64,000 bases of DNA from BOG-908 sp963751795. Its GTDB lineage: Bacteria; Pseudomonadota; Alphaproteobacteria; Acetobacterales; Acetobacteraceae. The notes below the pieces were generated by a model. It worked only from the letters and a program-made list of their open reading frames with translations, was not told the DNA's origin and did no database searches. Each line of letters starts with the position of its first letter. The stretch's first letter is position 1. Shown here in pieces: positions 18,216 to 28,307 of the stretch. The position numbers and the translations under genes were made by a program. The stretch is from assembly GCA_963751795.1 (NCBI GenBank), contig CAVVVI010000004.1, positions 1,054,001-1,118,000 of the forward strand. The letters run 5' to 3'.

Positions 18216-19375
18216 TGGCGCGGCTGGCGGGCCTGCTGCCTTGGGCGCTCGTGGCCTTCGTGGGCGCGGCTTTCGTGCTGCCGACCGGGCCCGCTTATGC
18301 GCTGGTGTTTTACGCGACGGTGCTGCCGCTGGTGTTGCTGGGCTGGCGCGAGATCGCGCGGCTGCACACCGCCGGCTGGTGGTGGGCGGCGGCACTGATC
18401 GTGTGGTCCGGCCTGACGCTGCTGTGGGGGCACGATGACGGCCACCGCTCGGCGCGCTTCGCCATCGATACCGCCATGACCCTGGTGTTCGTGGCCGCGA
18501 TGGCGACCGGCCTGCGCACCGCGCCGGCGCGCCGGGCCCTGGCCGAGATGCTGATCTGGGCAGGGGCGGCCAACGCCGTCTTTTCGGTGGTGATCGGCCT
18601 GCTGGTGCCGCAGCACACCGAGCGGCTGCATGGCTGGGGTGCCACCTCCCACCCGATCCTGGGCGCCTCGGTCATGCTGGCCGCCTACCTGACGGCACTG
18701 TGCCGTGGCCTGACGGAGCCTCGGCGGCGCTGGGCGCACCTGGCCGCCGCCGTAGCGATGGCCGGGTTCGTGCTGATGACCGAGAGCCGCGGGCCGTTGC
18801 TGGCCGGCGCGGCCGCCACCGTGTTGCTGTGCGCGGCGGGGCCGTGGCGCTGGCGGGCGCTGGCCACGCTGGCGGCGCTCGCAGCTGGCTGGCGGCTGCT
18901 GCCCGGGGCGATGCGGCACCATCAGGCGGCGATCCTGGTGGCCCGCGGCTCCTCGCACCGCTTCGAAATCTGGGATCGCACGCTGGTGCTGATCGGCCAG
19001 CGACCGCTGTTCGGGCACGGGCTGGCGGCCAATCTGGACCTGCCCGGCATCACCTTCCCGCACGACCTGTATTTGTCCGTGCTGTTCTACAGCGGCGCGG
19101 TGGGCTTCGTGCTGTTCGGCGGATTGCTGGGCTGGGCCGTGCTGGCGCTTTGGCGCGGCCGTCGGGCGATGGATGCCGACCGGCTGTGGATGACCGCCTT
19201 GGGCGTGAGCACGCTGCTGGGCGGGCTGACGGATCTGGGCCAGATCACCAAGGGGCCGGGTCCCTTGTGGTTCATCTTCTGGCTGCCGGTCGGGCTGATC
19301 ATCGCGCGGGCCGAACGCCCCTGCCCTGCCGCGCCGGCAGAAGGCGCGGCAGGGCCTGGTTCTACCCTCGCGTGA
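18212..19375 (+). CDS. O-antigen ligase-like membrane protein (Wzy_C/RfaL family)
   Basis: Protein of 387 aa with about ten hydrophobic segments. The Wzy_C-type signature is visible: the SRGPLLAG loop, then SSHRFEIWDRTLVLIGQRPLFGHGLAAN and FPHDLYLSVLFYSGAVGF, whose Arg and His are the conserved catalytic-loop positions. The family polymerises or ligates undecaprenyl-linked glycans on the periplasmic side. Start at 18212 overlaps the glycosyltransferase stop by ATGA; an in-frame ATG at 18191 is the alternative. The pair suggests a small surface-glycan module. The 3-prime end encodes a strong stem-loop. Confidence 0.8.
   Translation: MMARLAGLLPWALVAFVGAAFVLPTGPAYALVFYATVLPLVLLGWREIARLHTAGWWWAAALIVWSGLTLLWGHDDGHRSARFAIDTAMTLVFVAAMATGLRTAPARRALAEMLIWAGAANAVFSVVIGLLVPQHTERLHGWGATSHPILGASVMLAAYLTALCRGLTEPRRRWAHLAAAVAMAGFVLMTESRGPLLAGAAATVLLCAAGPWRWRALATLAALAAGWRLLPGAMRHHQAAILVARGSSHRFEIWDRTLVLIGQRPLFGHGLAANLDLPGITFPHDLYLSVLFYSGAVGFVLFGGLLGWAVLALWRGRRAMDADRLWMTALGVSTLLGGLTDLGQITKGPGPLWFIFWLPVGLIIARAERPCPAAPAEGAAGPGSTLA
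19324..19354. terminator. Strong stem-loop at convergent gene ends
   Basis: A perfect 12-bp stem, CCCTGCCGCGCC at 19324-19335 and GGCGCGGCAGGG at 19343-19354, with a 7-base loop. It lies within the last codons of the O-antigen-ligase gene and 22 bases from the stop of the convergent aldehyde dehydrogenase gene. Position and strength fit a bidirectional terminator, although no long T-run follows on either strand. Confidence 0.6.
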
Positions 19376-20896
<1,521 letters not shown>

Positions 20897-20934
20897 GGCC
20901 TGTCTCCCTGAACGAGTTTGGGTGTGTGCGGGCC

Positions 20935-21330
20935 TTATTTGCCCTGATAGACCAGCGGAGCCTTCGACGCCGTATCGAGCGCCTGCGGCCCTGCCGGGTA
21001 GCCGTTCTGCTGCAGCAGGTAGGCGATGATTTCCACATAGTCCTGGCGGTCCAGGCTGCCGGGGTTGGACGCCGGCATCTGCTGGCTGACCATGGTGAAG
21101 ATCTCGCCCACCGTGAGGTTGGCCGAGGGCGGCGCGAAGGCCGGCCCGCGCAGGGCCGGGCCGGCGCGGCCTTCCAGTTGGGCGCCGTGGCATTGCTCGC
21201 AATTATCGGCGTATTTCGCGGCCCCGGCCTGGGCCTGCTGCTGCGTGTACAGCGCCGGCGCGGCGGCCGCGTGCACGGCGCTGGCCGGCAGCAGCGCCAG
21301 CAGGGCCATGAGCGTTGCACGCCGGCGCAT
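20935..21330 (-). CDS. Periplasmic c-type cytochrome, electron acceptor of the PQQ dehydrogenase
   Basis: Protein of 131 aa with a signal peptide (RRRATLMALLALLPASAVHAA). It has a single haem site C44-E-Q-C47-H48, and the likely axial Met lies in the MVSQQMPASNPG segment. Size and single haem fit the small cytochromes c that take electrons from type I quinoprotein alcohol dehydrogenases (the exaB or xoxG role). It starts four bases after the PQQ dehydrogenase stop codon, strongly suggesting one transcript and a functional pair. The precise cytochrome subclass is not certain. Confidence 0.88.
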   Translation of the reverse strand: MRRRATLMALLALLPASAVHAAAAPALYTQQQAQAGAAKYADNCEQCHGAQLEGRAGPALRGPAFAPPSANLTVGEIFTMVSQQMPASNPGSLDRQDYVEIIAYLLQQNGYPAGPQALDTASKAPLVYQGK

Positions 21331-21333
21331 GGA

Positions 21334-23025
21334 TCAGAGCCCGAACACGTAAAGGTGGCCGCCCACCGGGATCGCCTTGAACGCCGGATCCTTGGTGATC
21401 TCGCCGCCCCATAGCGGCACCACGCCGCCATAGCCGGCCCAGACGCCCACATATTGCTTGCCGCCGACCGTCCAGGTGCTGGGAACGCCGAGCACGCCGG
21501 AGCTCATCTTCGGGCTCTTCCAGGCGACAGCGCCGGTTTTGGCATCGAAGGCATACAAATAACCATCCACGCTGCCGGAAAACACCAGCCCGCCGGCGGT
21601 GGCCAGCATGCCGCCGTTCCAGGGCAGCTTGCTCGGGAACCGCCAGGTCTGCTTGCCGGTATCGAGATCGAGCGCCTGCACGGCGCCCCACACATCCGGG
21701 CTCGCCGGGTCGCGCAGCACCTTGAAGGACTCGTTGAGGAAGGGCAGCCCCTGCTTGTAGGCGGCCGGCGTGACACCCTTGATCGACATGCAGGTGTACA
21801 GCGTCGGCACGTAGGCCATGTGCGTTTGCGGATCGACGGCGATCGGCCACCAGTTCTTGGCACCGAGGAAGCTGGGGCAGGTGAACACCTCTTGGCCCAC
21901 GGCGGGGCGCATGGCGTCGTTGGTGACCATCTCGCCATCGGCCACGTGATCCACCGAGGTGGCGTGGGCGAACTTCTCCGCATAGATCAGCTTGCCGGAG
22001 ACACGGTCGATGGCGAAGAACCAGCCGTTACGGCTGGCCGAAACGATCGCCTTGTGCGCCACGCCGTCATGCGTGAGGTCGGTCAGCACCGTCTCGTTGG
22101 TGCCGTCGTAATCCCAGCTGTCGTTTGGCGTGTACTGGTAGTGCCACTTGATGGCGCCGGTGGCGGGATCCATGGCGATGACGCTGTCGGTGTAGAGGTT
22201 CTTACCCGGCCGCTGCGTGGCCAGCCAGGAGCCGGGATTGCCCACGCCCCAGAACAGCGTGTCGGTTTCCGCGTCGTAGCTGCCCGTGAGCCAGGCGCCG
22301 CCGCCGCCGGTTTTGTAGGCGCCGGCCGGCCAGGTATCGCCGCCGGGCTCGCCCGGTGCCGGAACAGTGTAGCGCTGCCAGGCCATCGCACCGGTGGCGG
22401 CATCCAGCGCAACCACCGAACCGCGGGAGCCGTATTCGCCACCCGACAGGCCGACGACGACACGGCCATGCACGATGAGCGGCGCCAGCGTCATCGCAGC
22501 GCCCTGATCGGCCGGCTGCAGCTGCTTCTTCCACACCACCGCGCCCGACCGGGCATCGAGCGCCACCACGTAATTGTCCAGCGTGGCGAGGTAGACGTTG
22601 TTGCCGTAGAGGGCGACGCCGCGATTGACGACATCGCAGCAGACGGTTTTCAGCGCGGCGTGGCTGAGGTCGTGCTGGTAGGTCCAGAGCGGATGGCCGG
22701 TGCTGGCCTGGAAGGCGAGCACCTCGTCCTTGGGCGTGGTGATGAACATGGTATCGCCATTGACCACCGGCGGCGCCTCGTGGCCCTGCGTGTAGGTGCT
22801 GCGGTAATCCCAGACCGGCTTGAGGCCCGCCACGGTGGCGGTGCTGATCCGGTCGAGCCGGGAATAGCCGTCGCTGGCGTAATCATGCCGGTACATCAGC
22901 CAGCCGGGATCGGTGGCGGCGGCCGCCAGGCGCGCATCGGTAACCGGCGCGTAGGCCTGGGTTTCGGCGGCAGCCGGGCTAGCCAGCGCGGTGCAGGCGA
23001 GCAGGCAGGCGATGCGGACGCGCAT
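21334..23025 (-). CDS. PQQ-dependent alcohol dehydrogenase, lanthanide-type active site
   Basis: Protein of 563 aa with a signal peptide (MRVRIACLLACTALASPAAAE), acting in the periplasm. An eight-bladed propeller is indicated by repeated tryptophan-docking segments such as DAATGAMAWQRY and DPATGAIKWHYQY. Vicinal Cys129-Cys130 (TVCCDVVNRG) forms the disulfide ring over PQQ. The catalytic region reads NDSWDYDGTNE: Asp305 is the catalytic base and Asp307 is the extra Asp that marks lanthanide-using XoxF/ExaF/PedH enzymes. No haem domain is fused, so it needs the adjacent cytochrome. Start ATG 23025 has GAGGAG upstream. With cytochrome c and aldehyde dehydrogenase it forms an exaABC-like operon. 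Methanol versus longer alcohol preference cannot be fixed from sequence alone. Confidence 0.9.
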   Translation of the reverse strand: MRVRIACLLACTALASPAAAETQAYAPVTDARLAAAATDPGWLMYRHDYASDGYSRLDRISTATVAGLKPVWDYRSTYTQGHEAPPVVNGDTMFITTPKDEVLAFQASTGHPLWTYQHDLSHAALKTVCCDVVNRGVALYGNNVYLATLDNYVVALDARSGAVVWKKQLQPADQGAAMTLAPLIVHGRVVVGLSGGEYGSRGSVVALDAATGAMAWQRYTVPAPGEPGGDTWPAGAYKTGGGGAWLTGSYDAETDTLFWGVGNPGSWLATQRPGKNLYTDSVIAMDPATGAIKWHYQYTPNDSWDYDGTNETVLTDLTHDGVAHKAIVSASRNGWFFAIDRVSGKLIYAEKFAHATSVDHVADGEMVTNDAMRPAVGQEVFTCPSFLGAKNWWPIAVDPQTHMAYVPTLYTCMSIKGVTPAAYKQGLPFLNESFKVLRDPASPDVWGAVQALDLDTGKQTWRFPSKLPWNGGMLATAGGLVFSGSVDGYLYAFDAKTGAVAWKSPKMSSGVLGVPSTWTVGGKQYVGVWAGYGGVVPLWGGEITKDPAFKAIPVGGHLYVFGL

Positions 23026-23128
23026 GATGGCAATCTCCTCGAATGGGCTCTGACGGCCCGTGCACGGTGCAGTTGGTGACAGACAAGCGCGTTCCATCGG
23101 GCGAGGAAAGCGGTTTCCGCAGCCCGGC

Positions 23129-23305
23129 CTAGGGCTGCGCCGGCGCGGCCGCCTGCCGCCCGGGCAGCAGGGCCAGCACGGCGGCCTGCTGCTCCTCCGT
23201 CATGCCGCCCCAGGCGGCGATCTCGCCCAGGGTGCGGCGGCAGCCGAGGCAGAACCCTGCACGCTGGTCAATCTGGCAAACCTTCGTGCAGGGCGAGGCG
23301 ATCAC
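23129..23305 (-). CDS. DUF1289 small Cys-rich protein
   Basis: A 58-aa reading frame starting GTG at 23305 and ending TAG. Sequence VIASPCTKVCQIDQRAG then FCLGCRRTLGEIAAWG matches the DUF1289 pattern: CxxxC, then CxGCxRTxxEIxxW. The four cysteines could bind a metal. The start overlaps the stop of the M61 peptidase gene (GTGA), indicating translational coupling. Its function is unknown. Confidence 0.85.
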   Translation of the reverse strand: MIASPCTKVCQIDQRAGFCLGCRRTLGEIAAWGGMTEEQQAAVLALLPGRQAAAPAQP

Positions 23306-25224
23306 TTCAGCGGCGTCAGCAGATCGTCGAGCAGCGCCGGCGTGCCGGGGATGCGCTCGAGATGCGGGTAGCGCAGCCCGTCGTGATACGGGATGCGGAT
23401 GGTGCGGAAATGCAGATCATCCTGCACCAGCACTTCGATCGGCGCCTGGTCCGTGTGCGCGAGCTTGATGGCGGCGTCGAGGTCGTTGCCGTCGCCCGTG
23501 GCCAGGCCGTTGATGGCGATGATCTTGCCGCCCTTCACCAGGCCGGCGCGCCAGGCCGGGCTGCCCCAGATGACGCCGGAAATCGTCTGGTCCTCGCCAT
23601 CGATCTGCACGCCGAGCGAGGCGCTGTAATCGTGGAACTTGCGCTTCTCCTCGTAGCTCTTCTCGAACGGCGACGGCGTGTCGTTATAGACGAGCCGGTA
23701 GCCGCCGCGCTTCAGCCCATCGAGCGGCGCGCCGGTGCCGGTGCGGTCGAGCCGCGTGCGCAGGAAGCCGGCCCAGTCATAGGGCAGCACGCCGTTCAGC
23801 GTGTTGACCACGTCGTTGAATGTGTATGGCAGGGTGACGACGCTGCCATCCTGCACGCCGAAGAACGCGCGCGCGAAATCGCCCAGCGATTTCTGGCCGT
23901 GCGTCTGCTCGCGAATCAACGTGTCGGCATCGAGCCAGATCAGCAGGCCCTCGGTGTAGTAATCCTCCTGGCGTTCCCAGCTGTGCCAGGATTGCGGCCG
24001 GCGCTCGTTGATGATCGGGTCGTTCGTGGTGTCCTGCAGCGGGCGCCAGGCACGGCCGGTTTCCTGTTCCATGCTGGCGGCATCGTCGGCGATCGCGTCG
24101 AGCGCTTCCGCGCGCGTCCACAGGCCGGAGCGTGCGGCCAGAACCTGGCCCCAGAACTGCGTCTGGCCCTCGTACACCCACAGCAGGCTGTCGCGTTCCG
24201 GCACGTTGAAGTTGGGCGCCCACAGATCGGCCGGGCGGCGGAACTTGCCGTCCCACGAATGGGTGTATTCATGCGGCAGCAGATCGCGGTCGGCAGCCGT
24301 CTTGTCCCAGGCGGTGAAGTAGTCGCGGCCCTCGCCATCCTCGCTGGATTGGTGGTGTTCGAGGCCGACGCCGCCGAGCTGGTCGCTGAGCGCGAACAGG
24401 AAATCGTAATGCGCGTAATGCTGCGCGCCGTACAGCAGCTTGGCCTGCGTCACCAGCGCGCGGTGGCGGGCGAGCTGGTCCGGCGTGATGACCAGATCCT
24501 GCGGCTTGTCGGCAAAGATGTTGAGGTGGACGGGCGGATTGGCGCCCGGCGCCAGATCGATGCGCGCATTGTAGCGGCCGGCGTAGAACGGCGAATCGAC
24601 CAGGGTGTTGAACGTCGTGGTCTTGAACTGGGCATGGCCGTCGCCGGCCGCCACCGTGTCCAGCGCGGTCGCGTAATGCCAGCCGGAGGGCAGCACCAGG
24701 CTGGGGGTGATGGCGATACCGCGCGTGTAATAGCCGGCGGGATACAGCGCGAGCTCGTTCCAGGCGAGGTCCACCATGTCGGGCGTCATCTCGACCCGGC
24801 CTTCCTTGCGGGTGGGCGGGGAGAGGTACTGGAAGCTGAGATCGAGGCTGGTGACGCCGGCCGGAACTGCCACATGGAACGCATGCACGTTGACGGTGTC
24901 GCGCAGCCAGCCGACCGGCTGGCCGCCGGCCTTGATGACGAGCCCGGCCAGTGCTGCCAGCGGGCCGGTCGGGCCGTGATCGCCGGGCACCCATTCCGGA
25001 TACAGCAGGACCATGTCGCCCTGGTGCGAGATCGGAATTGTCTCGTGGATGCTGACGACGTGGCGGGCCAGATCGGTGATGTCGGCTTGCAGCGTGATCG
25101 TGCCGGGGAAAGCCACGTCCTGCGGCGCCGGCACCGCAGGCGGGTATGGCATAGGCTGGGGTTGCGGCTGCTGGGCGTAGGCGGGCGCCGCCAGGATCGT
25201 GGTCAGGAACAGAACGCGTTTCAC
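23302..25224 (-). CDS. M61 family peptidase (glycyl aminopeptidase-like) with PDZ domain
   Basis: Protein of 640 aa with a signal peptide (VKRVLFLTTILAAPAYAQ), probably periplasmic. The N-terminal beta domain is followed by a gluzincin catalytic domain with H318-E-Y-T-H322 and the downstream YEGQTQFWG Glu that completes the zinc site. A PDZ-like domain occupies about the last 110 residues (GVIWGSPAWRAGLVKGGKIIAINGL). M61 enzymes of this type release N-terminal Gly or Ala. GTG at 25224 has GGAGAAG upstream and begins a signal peptide; the longer reading to 25353 lacks one. Overlaps the DUF1289 gene. Confidence 0.9.
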   Translation of the reverse strand: MKRVLFLTTILAAPAYAQQPQPQPMPYPPAVPAPQDVAFPGTITLQADITDLARHVVSIHETIPISHQGDMVLLYPEWVPGDHGPTGPLAALAGLVIKAGGQPVGWLRDTVNVHAFHVAVPAGVTSLDLSFQYLSPPTRKEGRVEMTPDMVDLAWNELALYPAGYYTRGIAITPSLVLPSGWHYATALDTVAAGDGHAQFKTTTFNTLVDSPFYAGRYNARIDLAPGANPPVHLNIFADKPQDLVITPDQLARHRALVTQAKLLYGAQHYAHYDFLFALSDQLGGVGLEHHQSSEDGEGRDYFTAWDKTAADRDLLPHEYTHSWDGKFRRPADLWAPNFNVPERDSLLWVYEGQTQFWGQVLAARSGLWTRAEALDAIADDAASMEQETGRAWRPLQDTTNDPIINERRPQSWHSWERQEDYYTEGLLIWLDADTLIREQTHGQKSLGDFARAFFGVQDGSVVTLPYTFNDVVNTLNGVLPYDWAGFLRTRLDRTGTGAPLDGLKRGGYRLVYNDTPSPFEKSYEEKRKFHDYSASLGVQIDGEDQTISGVIWGSPAWRAGLVKGGKIIAINGLATGDGNDLDAAIKLAHTDQAPIEVLVQDDLHFRTIRIPYHDGLRYPHLERIPGTPALLDDLLTPLK

Positions 25225-25285
25225 TTCAAGCTTCTCCTGGAACAACGCCGCGATACAGCGTGGGGGCGCATGGGAAGGCAAGGCC

Positions 25286-26749
25286 TCACTGGGCTGGCGG
25301 CGGGGCGCGCCGTGCCAGGCAGGCCAGCACGCCATCGACCAGCGCATCGGCATCGGCTTCGATGGTGCGATGGTTGAACAGCGCGGCGCGGATGGCCAGC
25401 CGGCCGTCGATGGTGGTGGTGGACGGCGCGGCGATGCCGGCTTCCTGCAGGTCGGCCACGATGTCGCGGTTGAGCTGGTCCGAGCCGTCGCGCACGCAGA
25501 AGCAAACGATGTTCAGCGTCACCGGTGCCAGCAGTTCCAGCAGCGGTTCAGCCGCGACGCGCGCGGCGAGGTGCCGGGCCACCGCGCAGCCCCGGTCCAC
25601 CACGCGCTCCAGCCCCTCGGCCCCGTAGGCGCGCAGCGTCATCCAGATCTTCAGGGCCCGAAACTCGCGCGAGAGGTCCGGCCCCAGATCGCGCGGCCAG
25701 GGCGGGTTGCCGGCCAGGCCGCGTTCGGCGTGCGTCAGATAGGCCAGCGACTGGACGAAAGTCTGCAGGTGCAACGCCGGGTCGGCCACCAGCACGCAGC
25801 CGGCGTCGTAGGGCACCTGCGCCCATTTATGGAAATCGAAGGCCAGGCTGTCGGCGTGCTCGATGCCGGCCAGCATCGGGCGGTAGCGCGCCGAGAGCGC
25901 GGCCGTCGCCCCGAACGCGCCATCGACATGGAACCACAGGCTTTCGCGCCGCGCGGTATCGGCCACCGCCGTTAGATCGTCGATCGCACCGGTATCCACG
26001 CTGCCGGCGGTGCCCACCACCAGGAAGGGCTGCAGACCGGCCGCGCGGTCCGCGGCGATGGCGGCCTGCAGGGCAGCCACATCCATGCGATGATCGGCGC
26101 CCGCCGGGATCAGGCGCAGCGCGTTGCTGCCGATGCCGGCCATGTCCAGCGCGCGCGGGATGCAGCCATGGGCGGCGGCCGAGGCGTAGGCAGTCAGGCG
26201 CGCGGCGCCCACTCCTTCGGTGCGCACCGCCTCGCCCAGAGCAGCGCGACGGGCGACCAGCACGGCCACCATGTTGGCCATCGAGGAGCCGGCCAGCAGC
26301 ACGCCGGTGGTCTGCGCCGGCATGCCCACCATCTCGGCCGCCCAGGCGACCACCTGGCGTTCCATCTCGATAGCGGCGTGGTCGCGCCCGCCGCAATTGG
26401 GGTTGAAGATGCCGGTCAGCAGCTCGGCCAGGAAACCGGCCGCGTTGCCGCCGCCATTCACCCAACCCATCATGCGCGGATGCTCGTTGGCGGCGCCATA
26501 CGGCAGCACCAGGCGCTGGAAATCGGCGTAGATGGCGGCCATCGGCGTGGGTGATCGGGGCAACCCTGCGCGAAGCTCGGCGCGCGCGTCATCCGGCATG
26601 CGCTGCCACACTGGCCGCGTGCGGGCATCGGCCAGCCAGTCGATCATGTCGTCCAGCATGCGGTGGCCCAAAGCGCGGGTCTCGGCCCAGTCCTCCGGGT
26701 CAAGCGTGCTGCGCGCGGGCCCGGTGTGCGGGGCGGCGGAATCTGGCAT
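25286..26749 (-). CDS. PLP-dependent group II decarboxylase (aromatic-L-amino-acid type)
   Basis: Protein of 487 aa of the glutamate/aromatic amino acid decarboxylase family. The PLP lysine is Lys308 in FDFHKWAQVPYDAG, preceded by the HVDGAFG pyridine-binding Asp. N-terminal features such as HPRMMGWVNGGG and TGIFNPNCGGRDHAAIEMERQVVAW match tyrosine/tryptophan decarboxylase-like enzymes. It should release CO2 from an aromatic or related amino acid in the cytoplasm; the exact substrate is not readable. ATG 26749 gives normal family length; an in-frame extension to 27991 is Arg-rich and antisense to the next gene. Its start is nine bases from the divergent membrane-protein start. Confidence 0.9.
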   Translation of the reverse strand: MPDSAAPHTGPARSTLDPEDWAETRALGHRMLDDMIDWLADARTRPVWQRMPDDARAELRAGLPRSPTPMAAIYADFQRLVLPYGAANEHPRMMGWVNGGGNAAGFLAELLTGIFNPNCGGRDHAAIEMERQVVAWAAEMVGMPAQTTGVLLAGSSMANMVAVLVARRAALGEAVRTEGVGAARLTAYASAAAHGCIPRALDMAGIGSNALRLIPAGADHRMDVAALQAAIAADRAAGLQPFLVVGTAGSVDTGAIDDLTAVADTARRESLWFHVDGAFGATAALSARYRPMLAGIEHADSLAFDFHKWAQVPYDAGCVLVADPALHLQTFVQSLAYLTHAERGLAGNPPWPRDLGPDLSREFRALKIWMTLRAYGAEGLERVVDRGCAVARHLAARVAAEPLLELLAPVTLNIVCFCVRDGSDQLNRDIVADLQEAGIAAPSTTTIDGRLAIRAALFNHRTIEADADALVDGVLACLARRAPPPAQ

Positions 26750-26758
26750 GAGGTGGCG

Positions 26759-28282
26759 ATGCCACGAAGCGATGCGGATGCCAAGCGCCTGCCCCCCGTG
26801 CGCCGGCTGGCCCGCTGGCTGCGGCAGCATGCGTCGGCGTGCATCGTGGCGGCGTGCGCGGCGCTGCTCTGCGCCGTGGTGCTCGGCGTGCACGCTGTCA
26901 AATACCCCAATTTCGCCGGTTTCTGGGCGGGTGCCGACCAGCAGCGCTACCTGCAGGCGGCGCGCGCCTGGGCGGCGGGCGATCTGGCAGCCTCGCGCCA
27001 CCACTATTTGCCGTTCTACCCCCTGCTGGGCGGCGCCTTCGTCCGGCTGACGCCGTGGCAGCCGTTCCTGATTCCGGATCTGGCCTGCCTGCTCGCCTGC
27101 CTGGCGCTGTTCATGCGCGTCGGCCGCCGGCTGGCGCCGGCGTGGCCGGCGGGTGCGCTCGCGCTGTGCTTTACCGTGGCTGTGCTCAGCGGGCGCACCG
27201 CGGCGGCGATCTGGGTGGTGCCGTGGAGCACCACGGGTGCCGCACCCTGGCAGTTCGCCGCGGTGCTGCTGGCGCTGCGCTTCGCCGAGCAGCCGCGGGC
27301 CAACCGTGCCTTCCTGTTGGGCGGGTGCGTGGCCGTGCTGGCCGGCTTCCGGCCCAGCGACGCGGCCATTTTGCTCGCCACCACCGGCGCCTATGCCGCC
27401 TGGGCGCTGTGGCGCCCGCATGCCGGATGGCGGGATCGGACGACGTGGGCCGGCGCGGGGCTGGCCGGACTCGTCGCCGGCCTGGCGCCGCTGGCTTGGG
27501 CGCACATGGCCGTGTTCGGGTGGTCGCCCGGCCCTTACGTCAGCGGCTCGGCTTCCATGGGTTTCGAGTGGCGGCTGCTGCCGATGCGCTGGGTGATGAT
27601 CGTGTGCGGTGCCCGCCCGCTGCTGCCGGAAGGCGCCGGCATGGCCTGGGTGTTGCCCTGGATGGCACCCGGCATTGCGGGCATGGTGCTGGCCGTGGCC
27701 GGCGCACCGCGGCGCCCTGCAGCGCTGCTCGTGGCCGCGACGGTCACGCTGCATTGGGCGCTGTACCTCGCCTATCGCGACATGCAGCCCTACGGCCTCT
27801 GGCGTTTCTACAACGTGCATTATTTCAAATGGACGTTTCCATTCCTGGTGTTGTGGGCCGCGCAAGTGGCCGAAGCGCTCACGCGACGCGCGCGGCGCGG
27901 AGCGGCCCTCATCGCATGCGCCGCCGCCGTGCTGGCGCTGATGTGGCGCCCGGTGCTCCGCGACGCGACGACGCAGCCGCTGCGCCTGCAAGCGCGCACG
28001 ATCGCGGTGCCCGATGGTGCGCTGGGCCTGAACCGGGCGCTATGGCTGCCGTTACGCGGCGGCTGGGAACGGGCCTATTTCGGCGCGTTCACGCTGACGG
28101 CCGGCGGGCGCGTGTTCGAGAACACCCGCGACTTCAAGATCCTGCCGGTGAGCGACGGCGTGCTGCTGCTGCCGCTGCGCCGCCTGCCCGCCGGCGACGC
28201 CGCGCTGAGCGTGCCAGACGACATGCAGATCGACGGCGACACGATCCGCCTAGCGCGGCAGGCCATCCAGCCGATCTGGTAA
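26759..28282 (+). CDS. Polytopic membrane protein, GT-C glycosyltransferase-like
   Basis: Protein of 507 aa with a basic N terminus and about ten hydrophobic helices. After the first helix comes a periplasmic-type loop (FAGFWAGADQQRYLQAARAWAAGD). An acidic residue followed by Q-R-Y-L in that position is common in GT-C membrane glycosyltransferases that use polyprenyl-phosphate sugars. The C-terminal 90 residues are non-membrane and beta-rich. ATG 26759 has GAGGTGG directly upstream. It is convergent with the next gene, which encodes another protein of the same architecture. No closer family was recognised. Confidence 0.6.
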   Translation: MPRSDADAKRLPPVRRLARWLRQHASACIVAACAALLCAVVLGVHAVKYPNFAGFWAGADQQRYLQAARAWAAGDLAASRHHYLPFYPLLGGAFVRLTPWQPFLIPDLACLLACLALFMRVGRRLAPAWPAGALALCFTVAVLSGRTAAAIWVVPWSTTGAAPWQFAAVLLALRFAEQPRANRAFLLGGCVAVLAGFRPSDAAILLATTGAYAAWALWRPHAGWRDRTTWAGAGLAGLVAGLAPLAWAHMAVFGWSPGPYVSGSASMGFEWRLLPMRWVMIVCGARPLLPEGAGMAWVLPWMAPGIAGMVLAVAGAPRRPAALLVAATVTLHWALYLAYRDMQPYGLWRFYNVHYFKWTFPFLVLWAAQVAEALTRRARRGAALIACAAAVLALMWRPVLRDATTQPLRLQARTIAVPDGALGLNRALWLPLRGGWERAYFGAFTLTAGGRVFENTRDFKILPVSDGVLLLPLRRLPAGDAALSVPDDMQIDGDTIRLARQAIQPIW

Positions 28283-28307
28283 TGGCGCCGGGCCTGCCAT
28301 GCTGCCC

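Noticed and set aside
23362..25377. A 671-codon plus-strand frame
   Set aside because: Exact antisense of the M61 peptidase, which has complete catalytic motifs; the plus frame has none.
25286..27991. Decarboxylase starting at 27991 (901 aa)
   Set aside because: The N-terminal 414 residues are Arg/Pro/His-rich and antisense to the membrane protein; the decarboxylase family begins at 26749.
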